Positions 1-5,497 of a DNA stretch of 11,616 nucleotides are shown here, piece by piece. A program made the translations under genes and the position numbers. The notes beneath the pieces are model-generated. The model ran no database searches, was not told where the DNA came from, and saw nothing but the letters and a program-made list of their open reading frames with translations. The stretch comes from Paramuribaculum sp. (GTDB lineage: Bacteria; Bacteroidota; Bacteroidia; Bacteroidales; Muribaculaceae), in the NCBI GenBank assembly GCA_029058455.1, contig JAIDXU010000170.1, positions 1 through 11,616 on the forward strand, read 5' to 3'. Numbering within the stretch: the first letter of the stretch is position 1; each line of letters opens with the position of its first letter.

Positions 1-53
1 AAAGTAGCCTTATCAACGCGTCACATTTATCGGAATCTTCTGACTCCGGTTTA

Positions 54-1013
54 ATGCCAATTGAGAATCTAATTCATATTATTCGTGGACAGCAGGTGAT
101 GTTGGACAGCGATTTGGCTCAATTATATGGTGTAGAAACAAAGCGATTAAATGAACAGGTAAAACGCAATCTTGAACGTTTCCCTGTAGACTTTATGTTC
201 CAACTCGTTAAAGATGAGGCTGAAAATTTGAGATTGCAAATTGCGACCTCAGATTCAAGGTCACAAAATGTGATCTTGAGCGATGATACAGAGAACTTGA
301 AATCACAAACTGTGACATCAAATTCAAGGTCGCAAAATGCGACTTTGAAGCGGGGTCACAATATAAAGTATCTTCCTTATGCGTTTACAGAAAATGGAGT
401 CGCGATGTTGAGTAGTGTTCTTCGCTCTAAAACTGCAATCGAAGTAAACATTAAAATCATGCGAGCTTTTACTGCGATGCGTAGTTTCTTGATGAGTAAT
501 GCGCATATATTCAAGCGTCTTGAAGCGATAGAGCATCATCAGTTACTTATGCAGAAGCATCTGTCGGAACATGATAATAAGATAGTTGAGGTACTGACTC
601 GTCTTGATGACAAAGAAGTAGCGCCGATTGAGGGTTTCTTCTTTGAGGGACAAATATTTGATGCCTATACTTTGATCTCTGATTTAGTCCGAAAGGCTGA
701 TACTCGTATTATTCTCATAGACAATTATGTTGACGATCGGGTTCTGAAAACACTTGATAAACGTAAGGATGGCGTCTCGGCTGCAGTATTCACAAATCCT
801 CGCAATTCACAAATCAATCTTGATATTAAGAAGCATAACGCCCAATACCCTGAAATCAAACTCCATGCTTGCAACAATGTTCATGATCGCTTTCTGATAG
901 TTGACGATACGGTCTATTTTATCGGGGGCTCTATCAAAGACCTCGGGAAAAAGATTGTAGCCTTCAGCCAAATGCACCAGTCTCCGGATGATATTCTATC
1001 CAAAATCAGGTGA
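54..1013 (+). CDS. ORF6N-domain protein with PLD-like C-terminal domain
   Basis: Residues 3-55 match the ORF6N domain (IENLIHIIRGQQVMLDSD, LAQLYGVETKRLNEQVKRN, ERFPVDFMFQL), a putative DNA-binding domain common in phage and accessory proteins of Bacteroidota. The conserved segment YLPYAFTENGVAMLSS follows at 106-121. Between them, residues 57-99 form a repeated block rich in SQN/TS. Residues about 150-190 look helical or coiled-coil. The C-terminus (about 196-307) ends in HDRFLIVDD at 277-285, an HxRx4D variant of the phospholipase-D HKD motif, then GGSIKDLGKK. Only one such motif is visible, so catalysis is uncertain. The exact role is unknown; regulator of mobile or stress functions is a guess. 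The frame is open upstream to base 3 with no in-frame stop, so the true start may lie outside the window; ATG at 54 has no clear ribosome site. Its stop abuts that of the opposing macro-domain gene. Confidence 0.85.
   Translation: MPIENLIHIIRGQQVMLDSDLAQLYGVETKRLNEQVKRNLERFPVDFMFQLVKDEAENLRLQIATSDSRSQNVILSDDTENLKSQTVTSNSRSQNATLKRGHNIKYLPYAFTENGVAMLSSVLRSKTAIEVNIKIMRAFTAMRSFLMSNAHIFKRLEAIEHHQLLMQKHLSEHDNKIVEVLTRLDDKEVAPIEGFFFEGQIFDAYTLISDLVRKADTRIILIDNYVDDRVLKTLDKRKDGVSAAVFTNPRNSQINLDIKKHNAQYPEIKLHACNNVHDRFLIVDDTVYFIGGSIKDLGKKIVAFSQMHQSPDDILSKIR
222..350 (+). repeat. In-frame 69-bp repeat with nested inverted repeats
   Basis: Two copies of a 69-bp (23-codon) unit begin at 222 (ENLRLQIATSDSRSQNVIL) and at 291 (ENLKSQTVTSNSRSQNATL); the second is cut short at about 350. 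Each copy holds a near-palindrome: TTCAAGGTCAC / GTGATCTTGA around 254-280 and TTCAAGGTCGC / GCGACTTTGAA around 323-349, each with a 5-nt AAAAT centre. TTGCGACCT (241-249) is also nearly the inverse of AGGTCACAA (258-266). The core (C/T)(A/G)CAAAnTG(T/C)GA therefore occurs four times, at 235, 262, 304 and 331, with alternating 27- and 42-nt spacing. The reading frame is kept throughout. Confidence 0.8.
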
Positions 1014-1484
1014 TTATTCGGAGGGCTGGTGGTTGCTTTGATAGGCTTCTACAACATATAATTCGATGTCGGGGTAGTCGACAGACACTCTATTGAGCAC
1101 CTCTTTTACTTCATCCCATTTCAAGCCTCCCAATCCGGCACCAATTGCGGGGAGGGCGATTTTTGTTACATTTTCTTTTGCGGCCAATTCAAGCATCTTT
1201 TTAATAGACTGCTCAATATATATTATCCGCGCTTTTGTCCTCCAAGTCGCCTGTGTGCCAAGATTATATATGTGTCCCTCTCCATAGTTGTAGTCGAACA
1301 CATCACCGGGTCGGTAAGCCTTGACCTTGCACATTGCTTTATATTCCGAATACATCTCCGGATATTTATTGCGAAACTGAAGGGCAATTCCTTTGCCCAT
1401 CGCTCCGGCACAATTGCATCCGTGCGCATAACTGCTCACGCCGCAGATGTTGAATATATCACCTTTCTCAATATATTTTATCAT
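1014..1484 (-). CDS. Macro-domain protein (putative ADP-ribose binding or hydrolysing)
   Basis: The 156-aa protein is one whole macro domain. It has GDIF at 8-11, AHGCNCAGAMGKGIALQFR at 20-38 (the ADP-ribose-binding Asn and Gly-rich loop), WRTKA at 81-85 and LPAIGAGLGGLKW at 111-123, the phosphate-binding loop. The GAGLGGLxW form and the AHGxNC start resemble the ALC1/TARG1/DarG-like branch, whose members can remove ADP-ribose from proteins or DNA. Activity here is inference: the Lys seen before WR in DarG appears to be Gln78, while Lys84 lies just after. No DarT-type ADP-ribosyltransferase is in the window. No TAnnTTTG promoter is visible in the roughly 60 nt between the tRNA terminator and the ATG at 1484, so expression may depend on read-through or an unrecognised promoter. 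The 3' end meets the ORF6N gene with no spacer. Confidence 0.9.
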   Translation of the reverse strand: MIKYIEKGDIFNICGVSSYAHGCNCAGAMGKGIALQFRNKYPEMYSEYKAMCKVKAYRPGDVFDYNYGEGHIYNLGTQATWRTKARIIYIEQSIKKMLELAAKENVTKIALPAIGAGLGGLKWDEVKEVLNRVSVDYPDIELYVVEAYQSNHQPSE

Positions 1485-1532
1485 CGCAGGTTTTTATATG
1501 TGCATAGATATAAAAATTCCCGATATATATGC

Positions 1533-1569
1533 TCTCTAAAAAGAAATAAGCAGCCCAAAGGCTGCTTAT
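1533..1569 (-). terminator. Intrinsic terminator of tRNA-Ser
   Basis: AATAAGCAGCC (1545-1555) and GGCTGCTTATT (1560-1570) form a perfect 11-bp stem with a CAAA loop. Read on the minus strand, the hairpin starts at the last base of the tRNA CCA end and is followed by TTTCTTTTT, a good U-tract. The outermost base pair uses the final A of the encoded CCA. Confidence 0.9.
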
Positions 1570-1657
<88 letters not shown>

Positions 1658-1703
1658 TTGGATGGTTTATCGCTAAGAGGTAGCGCTCTACCATTTTCGG
1701 GCA

Positions 1704-1734
1704 CAAAGTTAGAGGTTTTTTTTGAGCTGTGCAA
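1704..1734 (-). promoter_or_regulatory. Promoter of tRNA-Ser
   Basis: On the minus strand a TAACTTTG -7 box (1704-1711) lies 20 nt downstream of TTG (1732-1734), fitting the Bacteroidota primary-sigma consensus. The predicted start is near 1697, about 40 nt before the mature tRNA 5' end at 1657. Confidence 0.8.
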
Positions 1735-1763
1735 TTTTTTCGGCGGTTTTTTGCAATTAAGTT

Positions 1764-2210
1764 TCAAATATCATAGCATTTCAGGGTGATTTGGTCGCTG
1801 AAAGTGTTGTTGACTGTCGACGAAACGCGGCGCAGCAGCTCTTCGGCTATTGCCGAGGCGCTTTCTTTAGCGGGTGAGGGGAGGCAGACGGCGAGGGTGA
1901 GATTGACAAGGGCTTCCTCGATCATTTTGCGCAAGGTGGGGGCGTGGAACGACTCAGGTATTTCCATGCTGAAAACCAATAGCTCGGAGTTATCGTCGAG
2001 GTCTGCGATATTGCTTTCGATAATCGAGCCCGAGAGTGAAAGCAACATTCGCGCATAGGCACCTCTTATTGAGCGATGTAGGGCGGAAAGATGATCAGAG
2101 GTAAGAATCGCAGGCGAGTCGCAATTTGGGGTGGTGGCTATGCGCAGGGCTTCAAGCGCAAGGATTTGTGATGAGATGGAGCGTAGTGAGAGTGAAAAAT
2201 TTGTAGTCAT
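1764..2210 (-). CDS. Hypothetical protein, second gene of a two-gene operon
   Basis: I do not recognise this 148-aa protein. It has no signal peptide or clear membrane span and looks mixed alpha/beta: helical stretches at about 7-25 and 41-62, a strand-like stretch LLVFSMEIP near 77-85, then a helical region at 94-130 and a strand-like QITLKCYDI end. There are only three cysteines and no catalytic motif I can name. The gene begins 15 nt after the stop of the upstream 127-aa gene on the same strand, so they are almost surely co-transcribed. Long open frame, tight spacing and the upstream promoter support a real gene. Its stop lies about 30 nt upstream of the tRNA promoter's -33 element, on the same strand. 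A phage or mobile-element origin is possible but not shown. Confidence 0.7.
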   Translation of the reverse strand: MTTNFSLSLRSISSQILALEALRIATTPNCDSPAILTSDHLSALHRSIRGAYARMLLSLSGSIIESNIADLDDNSELLVFSMEIPESFHAPTLRKMIEEALVNLTLAVCLPSPAKESASAIAEELLRRVSSTVNNTFSDQITLKCYDI

Positions 2211-2225
2211 GACAGTTAGTGAGGT

Positions 2226-2609
2226 TTAACGGTTGGCTATGCGGCGAAGGTGGCGCAGGGCTGTTGATGGAGCTATGAAAAATCCTGAGGCTTTGCCGGT
2301 GAGAAGCACCTGTTCTACGGCTTTGCGGTGGGTCATTCCCTCGGCTTCAAGCTTGCGTACCCGCGAGTCGATTTCGGCCCATCGGCCGCGCGAAGCTCTG
2401 CGGACTTTGTCGGCAGGCATTTTTCGTATCGCTCTCAGCTTGCGCATGGCGTAGTAGTAGTCCACATAATAGGATGGGGCGGGCATTGTGCAAGCTTTGG
2501 CAAGAACTTCCCTATAAGTTAGAGGGTGGGGAGATTTAAGGATGATTTCTCGGCACAGGGCTTTGAAATCGCGGTCGCGTTGTGAGATGGTTGAGTGTGA
2601 GACATTCAT
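2226..2609 (-). CDS. Hypothetical basic helical protein, possible DNA-binding
   Basis: This 127-aa protein is not one I recognise. It is strongly basic (many Arg/Lys, as in RKMPADKVRRASRGRW and TALRHLRRIANR) and predicted mostly helical. Segments such as HPLTYREVLAKACTMP (about 27-42), EGMTHRKAVEQVLLTG (90-105) and APSTALRHLRRI (113-124) resemble helix-turn-helix spacing, so nucleic-acid binding is plausible but unproven. A Tyr-rich stretch SYYVDYYYAMRKL lies at about 45-57. The start at 2609 sits about 30 nt after the start predicted from a promoter with a full match to the Bacteroidota consensus, which supports this ATG. It heads an operon with the 148-aa gene 15 nt downstream. A direct repeat around its promoter would fit autoregulation; that is inference. 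Confidence 0.75.
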   Translation of the reverse strand: MNVSHSTISQRDRDFKALCREIILKSPHPLTYREVLAKACTMPAPSYYVDYYYAMRKLRAIRKMPADKVRRASRGRWAEIDSRVRKLEAEGMTHRKAVEQVLLTGKASGFFIAPSTALRHLRRIANR

Positions 2610-2627
2610 TATTGATTGAGATTAAAT

Positions 2628-2670
2628 GTTGGTAAAATGACAACGCAAAATTACAATATCGTTGGTAAAA
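2628..2670 (-). promoter_or_regulatory. Candidate operator: direct repeat TTTTACCAAC
   Basis: The exact 10-mer TTTTACCAAC (minus strand) occurs twice, at 2661-2670 and 2628-2637, 33 nt apart or about three helical turns. One copy lies between the -33 and -7 elements; the other covers the first transcribed bases. That is where a repressor would act. The binding protein is unknown; the basic protein encoded just downstream is one candidate. Confidence 0.45.
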
Positions 2671-2676
2671 AGTCAA
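2646..2676 (-). promoter_or_regulatory. Promoter of the two-gene hypothetical operon
   Basis: On the minus strand TTG (2674-2676) is followed after exactly 20 nt by TAATTTTG (2646-2653), a full match to TTG-N20-TAnnTTTG. The predicted start is near 2639, leaving a leader of about 30 nt before the ATG at 2609. Confidence 0.8.
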
Positions 2677-2757
2677 GCAATTTGAATAAAAAAATTCCCT
2701 CTCCATAGGAAATATCTCGATTGATGCGTATTTAATTTTAGGATTATATGTCGCAAA

Positions 2758-2834
2758 TTGCAATCGTTTCCTGAAAATTATAGTCAATAATGTTGTGGAA
2801 TTAATGATAAATGCATACTTTTGCGATTGTTTCC
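2758..2834 (+). promoter_or_regulatory. Imperfect direct repeat around the gdhA promoter
   Basis: TTGCAATCGTTTCC (2758-2771) and TTGCGATTGTTTCC (2821-2834) agree at 12 of 14 bases and are 63 nt apart, close to six helical turns. The second copy overlaps the end of the -7 box and the predicted start site; the first lies upstream of the -33 element. The pair could be operators for a looping regulator, but this rests on position and similarity only. Confidence 0.35.
2793..2823 (+). promoter_or_regulatory. gdhA promoter
   Basis: TTG (2793-2795), a 20-nt spacer and TACTTTTG (2816-2823) match the Bacteroidota consensus fully. The predicted start is near 2830, giving a leader of about 32 nt that ends in an A-rich stretch (AAAAAAC) before the ATG, typical for this phylum. 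Confidence 0.85.
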
Positions 2835-2861
2835 AAAATCTACAATTCAATTTAAAAAACA

Positions 2862-4199
2862 ATGAAAGCAACTGAAGTAATAAATGATCTCCGTCGCCGA
2901 TTTCCTAACGAGCCTGAATATATCCAGGCTGTGGAAGAAGTATTGACAACCATTGAGGATACTTATAATGAGCATCCCGAGTTTGAAAGATATAATCTTA
3001 TTGAGAGGTTGTGCATTCCCGATCGAATCTTCTCGTTTAGAGTCTCATGGGTTGACGATAAGGGGCGTGTGCAGAACAATATGGGCTACCGCATTCAGCA
3101 CAACAATGCCATTGGCCCGTATAAGGGAGGCATAAGATTTCATTCGTCGGTCAATCAGTCTATTCTCAAGTTTCTTGCTTTTGAGCAGACATTTAAAAAT
3201 TCGCTCACCACTCTCGCTATGGGTGGCGCAAAAGGTGGCTCCGACTTCTCTCCGCGCGGCAAGAGCGACATGGAGGTGATGAGATTCTGTCAGGCTTTCA
3301 TTACCGAATTGTGGCGTCAGATAGGGCCTGACACCGATGTGCCTGCCGGAGATATAGGAGTCGGCGGCCGCGAAGTGGGCTATATGTATGGTATGTATAA
3401 GAAAATGGCCCGCGAATTTACCGGCACTTTCACCGGAAAGGGGCGTGAATTTGGCGGCTCGCTCATACGTCCCGAGGCTACCGGTTTCGGCAACTGCTAT
3501 TTTCTGCTCAACATGCTTGCTACCAAAGGTATCGACATCAAGGGGAAGCGCGTGGCAATTTCCGGATCGGGAAATGTGGCTACCTATACAGCGGTAAAAC
3601 TAATGGAACTTGGAGCTAAAGTGGTGTCGATGAGCGATTCTGACGGCACGATCATTGTGCCCGAAGGACTCACCGAGGAGCAGCTTCACTATATACTCGA
3701 TCTAAAGAATATATATCGCGGCCGCATACGCGAGTTTGCCGACAAATATCCCTGTACTTATCTCGCCGGAGAACGTCCCTGGCAGAATGTGAAATGTGAC
3801 ATCGCAATGCCCTCGGCCACTCAAAACGAGATTGACGACGACGACGCCCGCGCTCTGCTTGCCAACGGATGTATAGCCGTGAGCGAGGGTGCCAACATGC
3901 CCTCTACTCCCGAGGCTATCAAGGAATTTCTCAATGCGAAGATTCTCTATGCTCCCGGCAAGGCTGCCAATGCCGGCGGAGTGGCTGTGTCGGGTCTCGA
4001 GATGGCTCAGAACTCCCAAAAAATGTCATGGACAGCCGAGGAAGTCGACACGCGACTCAAAAACATCATGGCTGAAATCCACCATCAATGTGAGCTCTAT
4101 GGCCGTCAGCCCGACGGATATATCAATTATGTGAAAGGCGCCAACGTGGCCGGCTTCATGAAAGTTGCCAACGCCATGATGGCTCAGGGCATAGTCTGA
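2862..4199 (+). CDS. gdhA: NADP-type glutamate dehydrogenase
   Basis: The 445-aa protein is a full-length hexameric glutamate dehydrogenase (EC 1.4.1.4 expected), making glutamate from 2-oxoglutarate, ammonia and NADPH in the cytoplasm. Residues about 58-185 form the ELFV dimerisation/substrate domain, with NNAIGPYKGGIRFH, AMGGAKGGSDFSPRGKS (catalytic Lys region) and PAGDIGVGGREVGYM. The C-terminal part (about 200-445) holds the Rossmann fold with ISGSGNVATYTAVKL and SMSDSDGTI, then SEGANMPSTPEA and YAPGKAANAGGVAVSGLEM. Length and the KVANAMMAQGIV end match Bacteroides-type GdhA. The Lys loop reads AMGGAKGG, where this NADP group usually has PMGGGKGG; Ala after GG is normal in other GDH groups, so activity is expected. 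NADP preference is assigned by family. It is monocistronic, with its own promoter and terminator. Confidence 0.97.
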   Translation: MKATEVINDLRRRFPNEPEYIQAVEEVLTTIEDTYNEHPEFERYNLIERLCIPDRIFSFRVSWVDDKGRVQNNMGYRIQHNNAIGPYKGGIRFHSSVNQSILKFLAFEQTFKNSLTTLAMGGAKGGSDFSPRGKSDMEVMRFCQAFITELWRQIGPDTDVPAGDIGVGGREVGYMYGMYKKMAREFTGTFTGKGREFGGSLIRPEATGFGNCYFLLNMLATKGIDIKGKRVAISGSGNVATYTAVKLMELGAKVVSMSDSDGTIIVPEGLTEEQLHYILDLKNIYRGRIREFADKYPCTYLAGERPWQNVKCDIAMPSATQNEIDDDDARALLANGCIAVSEGANMPSTPEAIKEFLNAKILYAPGKAANAGGVAVSGLEMAQNSQKMSWTAEEVDTRLKNIMAEIHHQCELYGRQPDGYINYVKGANVAGFMKVANAMMAQGIV

Positions 4200-4223
4200 A
4201 AATCAGTCAAGGCAAAATAGTTT

Positions 4224-4274
4224 AATCCGGCTTCGGCAACGCTCGTGAGGAGTTTATGCCGAGGTCGGATTTTT
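4224..4274 (+). terminator. gdhA terminator overlapping the opposing gene
   Basis: AATCCGGCTTCGGCA (4224-4238) pairs with TGCCGAGGTCGGATT (4257-4271) over 15 bp with two G-T wobbles and is followed by a five-T run ending at 4274. The 3' arm is also the last codons (NPTSA) of the glycosyltransferase gene on the minus strand. On that strand the same stem is followed by AAACTATTTT, a weaker tail, so it may act in both directions. Confidence 0.8.
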
Positions 4275-5492
4275 AAGTATCTCGATGAGGGAACGATAGT
4301 GAACCTCAGGGGTAAATTTTTCGTCAAGCATCTTGCGCGCTTCCTTGCCCATGCGCATAGCCTCGGCGGGATTGGCCGACATATAGTCAATGCGCTGTCT
4401 CAGCGCCTCAACATCGCCATAAGGGAACGTGAGGCCGGTAACCTTGTCGATTACCAATTCCGGAAGTGAGCCGAAATCGGTAGCGATCACAGCTTTACTA
4501 TAAGCAAAGGCTTCAAGGATAGTATTAGGCATGTTGTCATAGCTTTCTGATGGCACGAGAGTGCACAGGCATCTTGACAGATAGCCCGAAATCCCCGCAA
4601 AATCCATCCGTCCCGTAAATTCTATATTGTGTTCTTTTCCTTCGAGACTTTTTTTCAGTTCCTCATCATATCCATTGTTTGAAAAACCGATTACTATCAG
4701 TTTATGAGAGGTACCGGTAAAAGCGTCGATGAGGGTTTTAATGCCTTTTTCTTTTTCCACTCGCCCTATGTAGAGGAAAAAGGGTTCATAGGAGAGAGAG
4801 GTTTGATCAACGTTGCCGTTAAAGAAAGTCGGAATATGATGGAGCCGCGCCTGATCGATACCGAATTGGGCAAGCTTGCCAAGCGTAAACTTTGACGGCA
4901 CGACAAAGTCGTCAATCTTGTGAGCTATTCCAAGCATATCGTGAAATGCCTTGGCCGACACTTTGATAGCAGACAGAAGTGCTGATCCATGCACACACTT
5001 GTTTTTTACGCAGCTGATCAATTTTCCGTTCAGGCAATCCTCACACACTCCGGTGGTGTCGTTATAGAACAGTGCGTTGGGACACAGATACTGAAAGTCA
5101 CTTATGCGATGAACAACTCTTACGCCCGCTTTTTTTGCGGCATAAATGATTGAGGGAGAAATCTTGTTGTGGTATTGCATTATATATACCACGTCGGGTT
5201 TGGTATCCTTGAGCAGACGGCTGAACTTACGGTAAGCCTCCCGCGAATAAAACATGCGGCTAAATGATTTCAATACCGTGGCCGGAGTTTTGCGGGTATT
5301 TACGAAATATTCCTCGTCGTCGACCGACTCCATGAAATAATCATCAAACTCCGATTTGAAATTCTTGGGGCTTTTGATCGAAAAGGGTATCACGGTATGG
5401 CCGTTGCGCTCCAATATCTCCTTGATGTTGAAATAGTAGCGCTCCGGACCTCCCGATATGAAATATCTGTAATTAACTAATGCTATCTTCAT
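4254..5492 (-). CDS. GT4-family glycosyltransferase
   Basis: This 412-aa GT-B fold protein is a cytoplasmic or membrane-associated retaining glycosyltransferase. The acceptor domain (1-200) starts MKIALVNYRYFISGGPERY, with the Gly-rich loop of GT4 enzymes. The donor domain (about 235-390) has FLYIGRVEKEKGIKTLIDA (Arg244 and Lys249 expected to contact the donor phosphates) and SYDNMPNTILEAFAYSKAV. There the usual E-x7-E pair appears as Asp319 and Glu327. A cysteine cluster (Cys137, 150, 153, 161, 166) fits a small knuckle known in a GT4 subset. No membrane segment is evident. It begins 5 nt after the UDP-glucose dehydrogenase stop, so the two are co-transcribed, suggesting a uronic-acid or related donor; the true donor and acceptor cannot be read from sequence. 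The gene ends inside the gdhA terminator stem. Confidence 0.92.
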   Translation of the reverse strand: MKIALVNYRYFISGGPERYYFNIKEILERNGHTVIPFSIKSPKNFKSEFDDYFMESVDDEEYFVNTRKTPATVLKSFSRMFYSREAYRKFSRLLKDTKPDVVYIMQYHNKISPSIIYAAKKAGVRVVHRISDFQYLCPNALFYNDTTGVCEDCLNGKLISCVKNKCVHGSALLSAIKVSAKAFHDMLGIAHKIDDFVVPSKFTLGKLAQFGIDQARLHHIPTFFNGNVDQTSLSYEPFFLYIGRVEKEKGIKTLIDAFTGTSHKLIVIGFSNNGYDEELKKSLEGKEHNIEFTGRMDFAGISGYLSRCLCTLVPSESYDNMPNTILEAFAYSKAVIATDFGSLPELVIDKVTGLTFPYGDVEALRQRIDYMSANPAEAMRMGKEARKMLDEKFTPEVHYRSLIEILKNPTSA

Positions 5493-5497
5493 GATTT

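Noticed and set aside
222..350. CRISPR array
   Set aside because: The repeats are in frame within a coding sequence, spacing is short and uneven, and no cas gene is present.
2536..2871. 111-codon minus-strand frame upstream of gdhA
   Set aside because: It covers both divergent promoters and overlaps the start of the 127-aa gene and of gdhA.
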